A stretch of 64,000 bases of DNA from Podospora pseudocomata (Eukaryota > Ascomycota > Sordariomycetes > Sordariales > Podosporaceae), in contig NC_085890.1 of assembly GCF_035222375.1 (NCBI RefSeq), positions 3,286,001 through 3,350,000 of the forward strand, written 5' to 3'. The translations under genes and the position numbers were made by a program. The notes beneath the pieces are model-generated. The model did no database searches. It was not told the DNA's origin and worked only from the letters and a program-made list of their open reading frames with translations. This document shows, in pieces, positions 43,171-54,967 of the stretch (positions within the stretch are counted from its first letter, which is position 1; the number at the start of each line of letters is the position of its first letter).

Positions 43171-44638
43171 TGTGGCTGTGGGTGTATAGGGGTAGGGTTG
43201 GTGGTGTAGGTGGGTTGGTTGAATGATGAGTCAAAGCGGGTTAGAAATATATGTATGAGCGGTGGCTTCTAGGTTGTTATAGTATGAAGCTTGGTGGTAC
43301 ACAATAGTTTTGTTGATAAGTCGCCTTGTCAAGTGAGCAGCCAAAGTGGGGTGTGATATCTGTCGAAGGTATCTCCTGGCGGAATACGGAATTCTTAAAC
43401 GTTCTTGACGAGTCACGATGATTGTTATTTCAGATGGGGCCGCTCATCGCAAGTCATCAAGCAGGTACCAGGCGGTAAGGTATATGCAGGTGAGCAAAGT
43501 GGTGACATGGTTGCTGGCCGGGTGGCACGGGATATGCCGGATAGGGGCGGCTTATTAACCATCTCTTGGTCTCTTGGATCCGACAAGAAAGTACTGAAAA
43601 AATCCCTCGCCACCCCAATTGGGAACGACATCGGACACTTTAAACACACACGGTGCAGGGGGCAGCCAAAAGACTCTTCGAGACTTTTCACCATTGGATG
43701 GTGCAAGAGGTAACCTCGCCATCGCCTCAACATCGCCGCGGGTGGTGACAGGGCCGTGGGGAGGAAATAAAGTTGATACGGTGTGGGAACCCCACGCTTG
43801 CCCAGGCCGAGAGCAAAAAGTTGGAGGGGTAATATCTGCCCCTCGATGACCCCTCGTTGAAATGTGACTCTTTGCCTTTTTTTTTCTTTGTTACGTGGAA
43901 AAGGCGCGTGGGCAGTAAGCCACATGTCAAAAGTGCCGGTGTTGTGTTAGTCTCCAGCCCTTTTAGGGCGTGGGATGTCCAGATTGGATCTCAATTGGCT
44001 TCAGATTAGAGAGATATCATCAACAATTTGATGAACCTCGGCCGTATGCTATGGACACAAGGCCAAGATAGACAATGCCAGTCGTGGCAGTGTACGGCAT
44101 CAGGGATCAAGCGAGATATCCCCGTGAGCACAGCTGCTGGCCACCTTCTCTTTGGAAGCTAGGACGTTATGTAATCCCGAGCTACGTGACTGGTGTGCCG
44201 ACGCTCCGGGTCCTCTCCGATCCGGAGGCAAGGGTCGTCAACCGCTCACGGCGTGAACTGTCCCAGACCCAGAGTTCTCTCAGCGCTACAGTAGATCTCA
44301 CACTGTGTAGAGATCCCGCCCTTCACGCTGCCATGCATGCATACACCTGACGATCGAGGGGTCAACCACCACGCCTGTCCCCTCACTGACTCACGAATCA
44401 TCTTCCTTAAAAGATCAAGTCTTTCCCCTTCGAGGCAGCTGTTTCTCGACATCAACAGCATCGACTTCCTCAACCATCTATCTACCTATCACATTGACCG
44501 GCTTGACCTCCACCATCCATCAAAGACTCTTACATAACCAACACTACCAAACCTTAAAACACCTCTTCTCGCCACTAAAAAAGCCCTCAAAACGCTTTTC
44601 CCTATTAATATCAAAACAAATCTCACCCTAAAATCAAA
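43171..44638. promoter_or_regulatory. Divergent pdx2-pdx1 intergenic region
   Basis: 1,468 bp without a convincing gene, holding both promoters. The last 200 bp before pdx1 are CA/CT-rich, as is common for strongly expressed fungal genes. I cannot identify specific operators. Confidence 0.5.
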
Positions 44639-45574
44639 ATGGCCACCAACCTCACCAACGGCATCTCCTCCATCAGCGATGACTTCACCGTCAAAGCTGG
44701 CCTCGCCCAGATGCTCAAGGGCGGCGTCATCATGGACGTCACCAACGTCGAGCAAGCCCGCATCGCCGAGGAGGCCGGCGCCGTCGCCGTCATGGCCCTC
44801 GAGCGCATCCCCTCCGACATCCGCAAGGTCGGCGGTGTCGCCCGCATGTCCAACCCGGAGATGATCAAGGAGATCCAGGCCGCCGTCACCATCCCCGTCA
44901 TGGCCAAGGCCCGCATCGGCCACATTGTTGAGTGCCAGATCCTTGAGGCCCTCGGAATCGACTACGTCGACGAGAGCGAGGTCCTCACCCCTGCTGATGA
45001 CCAGTACCACGTTCAAAAGACCGACTTCAAGGTTCCCTTTGTGTGCGGGTGCAGAAACTTGGGCGAGGCGCTGAGGAGAATCAAGGAGGGCGCGGCGTTC
45101 ATCCGCACCAAGGGCGAGGCTGGCACCGGTGATGTTGTCGAGGCTGTGAAGCACATCCGGACGGTGAACGCTGAGATCGCCAAGGCGAAGGCTGCTCTTG
45201 CTTCCGAAGGGGAGTTGGGTATCGCCAAGTTGGCGAGGGAGATTGGTGCTGATCCTATTCTGCTGAAGCAGACTGCTGAGTTGGGCAGACTGCCGGTTGT
45301 CAACTTTGCCGCTGGTGGTGTGGCTACCCCGGCTGATGCTGCACTCATGATGCAGCTTGGCTGCGATGGTGTGTTTGTTGGCAGTGGTATTTTCAAGGAT
45401 GCGCTGGATGCTGAGCATGCTACCAAGCGCGCAAGGGCTATCGTCAAGGCTGTTGCCAACTGGACGGACAAGAAGGTGCTCATCGAGGCCAGCATTGAGC
45501 ACGGGACTGCCATGAAGGGTATTAGCAACGCTGGGCTCAAGGAGGATGAGAAGCTTGCTGGCAGAGGTTGGTAA
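44639..45574 (+). CDS. pdx1: Pyridoxal 5'-phosphate synthase, synthase subunit
   Basis: 311 residues in one exon, start in good context (AAAATCAAAATGGCC). The SNZ/PDX1 family is a (beta/alpha)8 enzyme that joins ribose 5-phosphate, glyceraldehyde 3-phosphate and ammonia to make PLP. Visible signatures: [37 protein letters not shown], the lysine-bearing [28 protein letters not shown] and [10 protein letters not shown]. Length and motif order match the family throughout. Codon use is strongly biased to C/G-ending codons in the 5' half, as in highly expressed genes. Works with pdx2 next door. Confidence 0.97.
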   Translation: MATNLTNGISSISDDFTVKAGLAQMLKGGVIMDVTNVEQARIAEEAGAVAVMALERIPSDIRKVGGVARMSNPEMIKEIQAAVTIPVMAKARIGHIVECQILEALGIDYVDESEVLTPADDQYHVQKTDFKVPFVCGCRNLGEALRRIKEGAAFIRTKGEAGTGDVVEAVKHIRTVNAEIAKAKAALASEGELGIAKLAREIGADPILLKQTAELGRLPVVNFAAGGVATPADAALMMQLGCDGVFVGSGIFKDALDAEHATKRARAIVKAVANWTDKKVLIEASIEHGTAMKGISNAGLKEDEKLAGRGW

Positions 45575-47458
45575 AGCGGAGATGGTGGGAAATTTTCTTT
45601 TTGGACTTTTTGGGATGGGAAAAGCGAATGGAGATTCGAGTCTCAACACTTAAAAGCGCGGGTCGTGGAATGGGTGGCATCCTATTTTTTGACATCAATT
45701 ACATTGTGAAGACTCATAGTTTTCTCATCTAGGAGCAATGAAGCATGAATGAATCGACATTATGACATTGAAACGTGACTATAGCTAGGTTTCTTTACAC
45801 TCGTGGTCAACCATGACTCAGGGTGACGGTGTCACGTTATCTGGGTCATGGTCACTACGGCAACTGTCATGCCTTAGCTTGAGTAATATGGCTTATTGGC
45901 CGGATATAAAGACACAGGATCAGAAGACTGCACATCTGTCCGAAGAGCCATGCTCCCTTCATTATAGAATATGTTTCACGTACGTTTGACGCATGGCTAG
46001 ATGCCGCATCAGGATTCTGTATAGAATACCCTTTAACTTCTTTAAATGAACACTACGCATGTACGGTGGAGAAACGCTTACACTGCGTGTATCAATCTTT
46101 TTGCTTTTGGATACCGTCATCAGAAGACAACGCATACACCATCATTAACCACTCACCGTTCAACATATTAAAGAACCAGCTGCTTGGGAAATATAGACCC
46201 TGCATAGGTAGGTATCGCTCGTCTAATTTCCCTCCCCATGGAGGAGAAGGAGGAGAAGCTAAGGAGATGGGCCGGCCTAGATATAGTGCATTACATCAAG
46301 CCACCTCGATACCTGAAGTGAGAAAAAGGCTAATCCTATGTCACCAGATATTTCCTGCGCCGTGCTCGACCTTGCATGAGGGAGGATGGGTCGTCTCTCC
46401 GGCCCCAGGTAAGACAGTCATCTAACTGTTACAAACCTGATTCCTTCCTAACCAACAACTTCTACAACAACCCAGGACCTTGCCTTCTCCCGGCACAACC
46501 TCTCAGGACCTAGCCCAGCGATACTAATTTTGAGATGAAGCCGAACCAACGAAGCAAAGGTTTTGATGATTGTCACCGACGCCTACAACAAAATCTGGAA
46601 CAAAGTCGGGATCAGGCCGTCGGTGTGGGATGAGTTGCTGCCGGTGGATTGTCAGACAGGTTGCTCTTAGGGCTTCCGTGGGCCGGGCCACAGGTTGTCA
46701 GATTAGATAGACTTCTGCTCTCCGGAGTGATTTTTTCCAGTGCTTGACAATATCATGACTTTTCATACTTCTGTTCGGACATTCCACGCAAAGCTTTGTA
46801 CTCCCCTCGCTTAAGTCTGTTGCTCACGAGGTAATCAGGTGTCTTGATAGTCGTCTATGTTTGTGGGGCACCTGACAAAGGGCCCGGGTTTTACCAGGCC
46901 CACACCGGTTTGCTCTTAAGGCTGGATTTTCCATTTGTTTACTTTTAGACTTCTTGAACAACCAACAACCAACTTACTGTAATATCAACTGTCAACCTAT
47001 TTTCTGGCCATTTTGGTCTCACTTTCGCAGCCAGTGGTTTTCCTAGGCCACTAGCACAACAATGTTGCATTTGTTAAGACAATTTTGTAATAAACGGAGG
47101 TCAATACACAACTCATCTCTGTATATACATGTGTCCTCTACCTAATAATACAATCATCAACCATGAATTCCTTCTTTCCATAGCCTATCATCAAGAACAA
47201 TAAAGGCAACCCAACTGAAATAATAATGCAACCCACTCCCCCTTGCCATCCCATCCCATCCCATCCCATCCCATATCCCATCTCATATCCCATCCAGGGC
47301 CAACACGAAAATAAGGGCAGACATCAGCAGCAACACAAACCCATCCCAAGACTAAACCATAAGAACGTCATGATCCCAACCCCCTCCCCCGCCCCCCCAA
47401 ACCGAGAATCATTCAGTCCATGACATGCACTTTCATCCCATTATTAAACAAATATATC
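45575..47458. other. 1.9-kb intergenic region, no firm gene
   Basis: No conserved complete frame. A short frame near 46565-46645 (AYNKIWNKVGIRPSVWDELL) looks coding-like but ends where a TGTCAGACAGG sequence begins at 46650, possibly an LTR edge. I could not find a matching right end with a target duplication. Confidence 0.35.
47243..47295 (+). repeat. CATCC-type microsatellite
   Basis: Repeated CCATC pentamers, the last few interrupted (CATAT, CTCAT). Confidence 0.8.
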
Positions 47459-49066
47459 TTATCCAATCGACCTCGCCGTAACCTCCGGACCCAATAAAGA
47501 AGCCTGCGTACTAACCGACGCCGCATCCCCCTTCGCATACGGCCTGCTCCCCGGTCTCAAAAATTCGGGCAGTTCCTCCACAATACTGCCTCGTGCCAAA
47601 TGAGTGTCGGATCCCAGCTCCTTGTTCTCTCTCTCCCCCTTCGTGGAGGCGGCGTTCGATTGCCTCGGCCGATGGTGCTGATGTGACTGCGCCTCGACAT
47701 CGATATCCCTGAGGGCAACGTCCTCTATTGCATTATTTTCTTTGTTGTTGTTGTTGTTGTTGTTATCGTTGTTTCTCACCGTCGGCCCCTCCTCGGCGAC
47801 AGTCTCCAACCAGTCCCCGCCGGCCCCAGGCCGTGTCGGCGCCGGCTGATTCCGCAATGGCCTCGACCCGATCGTCAGCTGTGCTCCTCCGTTGCTGCCT
47901 GCCCCCCCACCGCTCGGCAGTCCTGTGCTCTCCCCTGATGGAGGCTCGAGTAAATTGGGAAAGAGGCGCGTGATGAGAGGTTTGAGTGTCATGGCGCAGG
48001 CGACAAGGATGGATATGTGAATCTCGAGTGACGTCCAGTGGCTCGACAAGGCGTTGACGTAGGTGTAATCTACGTGCGGGTTGCTTTTCAACCAAACGAT
48101 GATGCTGAGGCGGATGACGGAGACGATGCAGATGCTAGGGGCGCGTTCATGTGAGTGACGTGGCAAGTGCTTTCCAAAGATTGAAACCTACAAAAAGCCA
48201 ATCGCAAAGACGGCGGTGACGGCGATTTTTTGTCGTCGAGGAAGTTTCAGTGGCATGATCATCGGGATCGGGAGGAGAAAGATCAGAAAGTCTGTAAAGA
48301 CGCCCAAACTAGAACAAGCTGTGAGTTTCCAAACAACGCGTCCGGGGGAGGGTGAGTGGTGAGGGTGTTCATACCTGGTGTTAACCCACCAAATAGACTC
48401 GGAATGACAGTAGCTGGCCTTGACTCTGGGATCCCACACAGACTGGAGTGGAATGCAAAAGGTGAGCGTGGTGCCGAGTGCCCACAGATTTTGCACAACA
48501 ACGAAGATGAGCATCGCCCACGAACATTTCTTCGCCCAGTCATACGTGAAGATGGTCACGTATATCACGCAAATCGAAATCTTACTGAGTCCCAAGGAGA
48601 CGCAGTAGAACAACAGGGAAAAATACCATGTCTGGGCACTAGAATCAGTCTCTCTCATCTGTCGTAATAGGTCGGGAGAAGGTGGCGTACCTTGAGCATC
48701 TTGAGAAAGTTTTCTTTCGGCTCAACATCATATACGTGTTTCCCCATTCCATAGCCAACTTCCACTGTCATCACGGCCGACATGCCTGCAGCTAAGAGCT
48801 AGTAGACTGTTAGAGGACCGCTTCAAAGTAATAATCTCGCTGAGGGGACGTACAAGTGATGCAAGGACCAGCCAATCTGCGGCACCAAGACTCCGGACAA
48901 TCTTGATGCGAGTCCAGAATCTCAAGGCGACAAATATGGCGGCGAAGCTAAAAGCGACCCAGACCGAAGCCGCTATCTCAGGCCCTCTGGAATCATGCGG
49001 CCAATCTTCCTTGGGCCCGTACAGGGCAATGAGTGCACGCTCTTCATCTTCTAGACTGGGGCCCAT
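47459..49066 (-). CDS. Rhodopsin-fold 7-TM membrane protein (PTH11-like)
   Basis: Five exons (49066-48854, 48798-48691, 48631-48375, 48308-48192, 48134-47459) join in frame to 456 residues; introns are 55-66 nt. The first ~290 residues contain about seven hydrophobic segments (VWVAFSFAAIFVALRFW, WLVLASLLLAAGMSAV, SLLFYCVSLGLSKISICVIY, WAMLIFVVVQNLWALG, VFTDFLIFLLPIPMIMPL, IAVTAVFAIGFICIVSVIRL, IHISILVACAMTLKPLI), with the family signature WDPRVKASYC in an extracellular loop. This is the fungal integral-membrane rhodopsin-fold family that includes PTH11-like receptors. No CFEM domain is seen at the N-terminus. The cytosolic tail of ~160 residues is low complexity with an Asn run from an AAC microsatellite. 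Ligand unknown. Confidence 0.85.
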
Positions 49067-50582
49067 CGAGTCGTTATAACTGTCGTCGAAAGAATTGAGA
49101 AACGGACATGCCTATCAGCACAGGAAGCGCAGGACGGTGGTACTCAAACAAGGGCTGCTGGACATGGCTCTGTCTTGTCACAGACCCAGCAGGCAAGAAG
49201 AGTGAGAGAGTCAAGGTGAGGCTAGCTACTTGGCTCCCCAGGAGCGTGGATCTCTTTCGTCTTTAAAGAGTGTCCCCGGTAACCTAAAGGCCAGGGTGAG
49301 GGTTCAGCAGCATCGCGTAGCAAATCCCCGCGGTCCCATCGCCCCGTTCACTAGTATGTAACTTATGGACAGCAGGGGTTAGTGGCATTCAGGGGTAGCA
49401 TCCGAGAGCTTTGCTTGGGCCAATGGGTGGTAGGGTGCATGCTGTTTCTTGGGGAAAGCCATCTGGGGTAGTGGAACAACCTCATCAATCAAGCGACCTC
49501 ATAACGCAATGCGTACATGAAGCGATGAAACTGGCAGACCAGCTTTCGTCTCCCGAGCCTGGCGATGGGATAAACATGTCGGAGTCTAGTATCGCCCCGT
49601 TAGTGGTACGGGCTAGAGGTCGACGACATCCACTTGGCAGCGCCACGGCACTGACGGGTTTCTATCTGAAGCGGTAAGCCCATCACCGGCGTGTACTTGC
49701 AAATCCACAGAGTACAGAACCGGTGAATCGGAATGGGACGAATTGGTCAGGGGATCGTCAGGTTTGCAATTCTGAAACCAAGGCTTGAATGCGGTGACAA
49801 AAATCTTGGGTCCCTCTTGGCTGCGTCGATCCAGTTATGCAGCAGTGATGCTTCGGGATTGGGGCGCCTGCAGCAGCCTCAAAATGTGCGGGATTGTTGG
49901 AAGCTCTGTGTGGGCAAATGGGAAAAGATGCCATCTTCCTTGTGGAGGCAGATGGCTATTTCTGCGCAGCGCAAGAGATCTTTTGTTGCGCAGAGCGGGG
50001 GAGGATTTATTAGAAATAATCACGGCGTTGACCCAACCGAGTTACTGCGCCGAGCCAACAAGCTTTTGTGTTCTCTTGGGCAGGGACGATCACACCTCCT
50101 GCTTCTTGCGGCAGCCACAACATTAGCCACCGTCGACCAGCCCCAACAAGAGGAAGCAGACAGAAGAAGCTATTCGCAATCTCATCGAGCAAGGTCCGAT
50201 GTTGTAGGTGGTCATCACGTCAGTCTAACACACTCAAATGTGAAACATTCACGGATCGCACGGCGATCTCCTCATTTTTTGCCTGGTGTAACCCTGATCT
50301 GATGATCCTTGGTGATCGGCTGAGCTGCCTGCCTCGCTGCTAAGACCAGTTGCCTGCCGGCAAGTGTTGGCCCATGCATGCCCCACCAAAATTTCCAACA
50401 CCGCGGGGCAGCTGTTTGATGCATTGAGCCTTCAGATCACAAGCATCAAGTTTACTTTCATACTCTTACCTCTTACCACCAAAACCAGCCCTTCAAGCAG
50501 CGTACATCGTCTGTTCTTGAATCAATTCAAATTGCAGTACAACCCACTCTACACTTCTCAACAACCAACACATCAATTCACC
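49067..50582. other. Intergenic region, no gene seen
   Basis: 1.5 kb between the receptor-like gene and RPC37, which are transcribed away from each other. No conserved frame. Probably both promoters. Confidence 0.4.
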
Positions 50583-51655
50583 ATGTCCGCCACACCCTTC
50601 GACGAAGATGACGACCCCATCATGGCCGAGTACAACCTCTTTGTCAAGCCCCCCCTTCCCGAAAACCGCAAGCTCGTCCTCCTCCAGTTCTTCAACAAGA
50701 CTGCCACCGACCCCTCCACCCTCCGCATCCCCCACATCATCGGAATGCGCCACAAGCCCGAGTCCGGTTTCTACGAGGTAGACCTCCCAATGGACATCAA
50801 CACGGCCTACGATCGCAACAAAGGCGTAGAGATGGGCACCGCCCTCACCAAGTCTCTCGAGGCGAAAAAGGGCGGAACGCATGGTTTGGCGGGTGGATTC
50901 AGCTCCGTAGGTCCCGCCGCGACAGCAGCAAGCAGAGGTCGGAGGATGGCCCCTGGTGAGGAGGAACCGCCACGGATGAACTTCGAGGAGGCCGCGAGGA
51001 AGAACATGGTGCTCAAGACGCAGACGCTGAGCGGGCATCGCATTGCCAACGAAAACGTACCTCACAGTTATGTTGGTGTCTTCAAGGGCAGTAAGTTCAC
51101 CTTCCTCACTCTTTACCCATTCCCCCTGTCCTCTTACTGACCGCCCCCTCCCCCTCAGATAACATCCACCTAACCCCCTTCAGCGACACCGTCAACCTCC
51201 GCCCCTTCCAACCGCACCTTGATGCCGTCACCGAGCAAGAACGCCTCAACCGTCCCAACCCAAACGCACCCCAAGATGCCGCCCCCGGCGCCCGCGCCCC
51301 AGGCCGCGCAATCCAAATGTCTCTCAAGTCAGCCATGGACGGCGTGGCGACTGACACTATGGCTGACCGGACGCACAAGGTCCAGCTGGAAAATTGGCAG
51401 CACTTGGATTACATGCCCGACGACACGAACGGTGCCTGGCAGGCCTACAGGGAGAACCTCTTGTTGGTTCCAGAACAGGATTTGGAAGGGGTCAACAAGG
51501 AGGGGACGAAGGAGGATGCAAAGGGCAAGACGAAGGAGGTGGCTGATGAGAGGGATAAGATCTGTGCCATGCCCGATCTTGTCGACAAGGTTGCGCATTT
51601 GAGGACAGATTGGGATGAGGAGAAGTATATCAAGATTATAACGGAAAAGTGGTAA
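50583..51655 (+). CDS. RPC37: RNA polymerase III subunit RPC37 (RPC5)
   Basis: Two exons (50583-51090, 51159-51655; 68-nt intron GTAAGT...CTCAG) give 334 residues. The N-terminal Sin-like domain is clear: MAEYNLFVKPPLPENRKLVL, LQFF, RIPHIIGMRHKPESGFYEVD, NKGVEMGTALTKSLEAKKGG and SYVGVFKGNNIHLTPFSDTV. In yeast Rpc37 pairs with Rpc53 on Pol III and supports initiation, termination and reinitiation at tRNA and 5S genes in the nucleus. The C-terminal half has the usual acidic/lysine-rich linker and ends EEKYIKIITEKW. The length is close to fungal orthologues. Confidence 0.85.
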
Positions 51656-52393
51656 TTTTTGGCATTTGGGCAAGGTGTCTTGGTGGTTGTCCTAAAGGTG
51701 GAGTTTAATGGCGTTTTTTGTGTATGGAGGCTACTTCATATAAAGGGAAGGTTTTACTAGTATAAAGTATAATCGATACCCTCCCTGTCTTTCAATCGAA
51801 CATAAGAGACTAAGGATTTGAGCTGGCACAACTCCTTATTGTATCGTGATGCATGTGCATACATACTGGGGTGTTGGAGAATGAATGGTGGAATATATCC
51901 AGCAGCCTGAAGCAGAATAACGGCCTTTGTCAACAAAAACGACGGCTTCAACTTGAAATTGCCAGATTAACATGATGCAGAAACAGTAACAAGACAGACT
52001 GTGCTATGGATTTTGTTTGCAGACATGTCCTGAATACCGCACACAAGAAATCAATAATTCACGTATGGCTATGCTCCTAATTTTAGACAAAAGATCACAT
52101 AAACTTCCACACCAGCCTTTCCTGACTCTCCCTCCAGAAGTTCCCCGCCATTTTCCACCATCCGTTTTGTTGGGTATCATTGCCAGTTAGAGCAGCTTTC
52201 CATAAATACTATTGTGCAATGGATAATAATGCGCTCCCAGTATAGAACCTGCCGTGCTTTATGCGCTCCGCTTCATGATGCATCAAAACTTTTGTGCGAT
52301 TATGACGAAAAGAAAATCCAGGATTGACACCTATCAAAAATCCTTCTGCCCTCAGCGGTACGAGATCCTGCCAAACCTGGCACTGCTCATTAA
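51656..52393. other. Intergenic region between convergent genes
   Basis: 3' ends of RPC37 and PAT1 meet here. No gene seen. Confidence 0.4.
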
Positions 52394-54967
52394 TTACTGT
52401 AGAAGCTCGACATCCAACCCAATGCTGCGCATGAAGAGGTTCACATTCTGGAGACGCTGGGCGCCCATGTCTGCGGGGAGTGTCTTTGACAAAGCGACCG
52501 TGTCCATGACGCGGTCCTTGACAGCAAGTACAAGCCTCTGCTGCTGCTCGGGGCTAGCTCCTATGCCAAGCGCCGCGAGCAGTTGCCATACGTAAATGTC
52601 ATCCGCGGTGTTCACAGAGCCAGGGAACATATAGGGAAGCGTAGGTTCGAGACGATCGAAAAAGTCAGTGTGACACATGTCCCTGTATTTCGTTAGCCAT
52701 GGTCGCGGTGGTATTGGGTGAACATCAACTTACCAAGCCTGCCAGGATGGATGGGTGTTTCCAACATTAACCTTAATAATTTCGGCGCGGCTCAGGATCA
52801 TGGTGATCATCGAAGCTCCGATGCGACTCTTTGCAATAATGTCCAATCGTTGCTTGGAAAGAATAGACAACAGACCGGCAACGATGTCAAGATCGAGCTC
52901 GTTCAAAAAGTTGAAGAGCGTATTCATGACGGCGTTGGAGAAAATGTGAATATTCTCGCGCATTGCAGCTGTCAGCTGGACCGCGGCGGACGTCACCTGC
53001 GCGTTGACAACAACATCAAGCTTGTCAAGATTGACGATAACCAAGGTGAGAATGGTGGTGCGCTGCTCTTGGCTGAGATGGCGGAAGATCCTGTTCATAG
53101 CCTTCATACCCTTGTTATATGACAGAAGCGCAACAAAAGGATGGGGGTGTCCCGGTTGAGGTTCATCGTAGACTCTCAGCGCGGACCACAGATCCTGGTT
53201 CAGGGCTTGGGCTTCGTTGCTCCAACGCATGCCCCGCTGGTGACCTTCAACATCGGTGTCGCTTGTAGGGGGAGGTGGCAGGACGCGGTCGTGGTCTTCC
53301 ATCTTCATGAGTATGGTATAGATGCGTTCAATGGTGCGCAGATCACTCTTACGATCGCCGGCACTGACGACCTTGTGCGCACTGCTAGGACGGTTGGCAT
53401 CATCGGTGCTCTCTGTGCGCTTGATGTTAAGCAGCGGCTTGGGTGTCTTGGCGTTGCTGAATGAAATTTTGCCCAGACTTCCCTCGATGACGAGTTGCTT
53501 GTTCTTGGGCTTGTTCTTGGCAGCTTCAACAGCTCGCTGGACCTGCTGTTCCATACGCTGCATATGATTCTCAGGGCCTCGGTGGCGACGCATGTGACCC
53601 GACCTGTTGCCAGTTTGGAAAAGATAGGTCTGTGCAAAGTTGTTGAGCGGCTGGTTGGGGTGTTGCCTCTGACCGCCCTGAAGCGAGCTATGAACTTGAT
53701 AGTAAAAATCTTCGGCAAGCGACTCATCAGTCCCGTGCTCGTTCGGGTTGCCAGTGGCGGCAACAAGCTGCTGAAGCTGAATGCGTGTGACGAAGCTTTT
53801 GTCCTGGGGTGTCATGACACCGTTGTCACGAGACATCAGGTAGATCTTGTGGTTCCGTTTAGCGCGCTTAGCCTCCTGTTCCATGTAGGCAGCCTTTTGC
53901 TCTTCGGTAAGCTGGGACACCTGGGATGGATGCGTTATGATGTTGGGCTGTCTCCCGAAAGAACCCTGCTGTCTATGGGCGGGTTGAGTTGGGGGGGCAG
54001 AAGGCCCTGGTACCGGAGGCGTGGGATGCTGCTGCATCCCCATTCTAGCGGCATCTCCAGAGAGACGATTCGGATTCTGCAAGATTTGAGTTGGCTGAAC
54101 AGAAGTCGACGACGGTTGCCGTTGATGAGCAGCAGGTTGGACCGGGGGCTGGGGCGAAGACGCTTGGGTGGACTGAGGTCTTTGCAGTACGTGAATCGGG
54201 AGAGCTTGTCTGGTATGATCAACCGGGGGAACAAATTGTTGCTGAGCCGGTTGAGCAAATTGAATGGCCGGGTCATAAGGGATTTGCGAAGGGCCTTGAG
54301 CATGAGGAGCCGGAGATGGTGTAGCTTGGGCAGCCTTGGCCTGGGCCTGAGCCCTCATTTGAGCCTCGACTTCCTCCAGGCTTAGAATCTTGCGACTGGG
54401 CGCGGAACTCGACTGGGCAGCCTGCTGGGAGACCTGAGGGGCAGGCTGTGCCGGCTTCTTCGGCGCCACACCCCAGAGAGAGGCATCGACCTGCAATTCG
54501 GGAACGGGCTCGTTGTTGTTGTACTTGTCATTTGAATACTTCTCGTAGCCGGTGCGATAGTGGCCCTGAGATGTATAGCCGTACGAGGCTGCGCTTTGAA
54601 GAGACGGCTGACCGTAAGACATCTGCTGGACAGGCTGGGCAGGCTGGGCGGACCGGGCTGGCGGCTGCTGACGGTTGAAAAGATAATGTTCCTCCTCGAT
54701 GGCATTCTGAACCTTGGCAGTTTGTGAGAAGAAATCAAAATCCTTGCCAACAGGCGCGGCAGCTATGTCGCTAGTATCCCCGAAAGTATCATCGTTGTAG
54801 GCGTCCTTGGTTTCTTCGAGCTGATCTCCAAGCCCGTCATAGGTGTCTTCAAACTCCAAAGCATCGCCATCGTCGTCTCGGCCAGAAAGGCCTTGGAAGG
54901 GATTGTGGGCCTGTGAAAAGCCAGTGGCCGCCGTGTTATGGCCGTTATTGAATCCAAAGAACGACAT
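52394..54967 (-). CDS. PAT1: PAT1, mRNA decapping activator
   Basis: Two exons (54967-52734, 52682-52394; 51-nt intron GTAAGT...TACAG) give 840 residues. It begins MSFFGFNNGHNTAATGFSQA, then acidic FEDTYDGLGDQLEETKDAYNDDTFG, the conserved N-terminal DDX6-binding type region. The middle ~300 residues are Pro/Gln-rich and disordered. A conserved segment follows (DKSFVTRIQLQQLVAATG, GRQP-type motifs, RMEQQVQRAVEAAKNKPK). The C-terminal alpha-helical Pat-C domain (GMKAMNRIFRHLSQEQRTTI, ILVIVNLDKLDVV-like helices) is complete. PAT1 binds Lsm1-7, Dhh1 and Dcp enzymes in P-bodies to activate decapping of deadenylated mRNA. All expected parts are present. Confidence 0.93.

Noticed and set aside
44489-45649. 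386-codon open frame antisense to pdx1
   Set aside because: It lies exactly opposite a conserved gene with strong third-position C/G bias, which creates long antisense frames. Its composition is not protein-like.
46066-46425. 119-codon plus-strand frame in the pdx1-receptor gap
   Set aside because: No domain, no splice context and no codon bias like neighbouring genes.
46650-47152. Possible solo LTR (TGTCAGACAGG...AATACA)
   Set aside because: The flanks do not give a target duplication and the right end is arbitrary.
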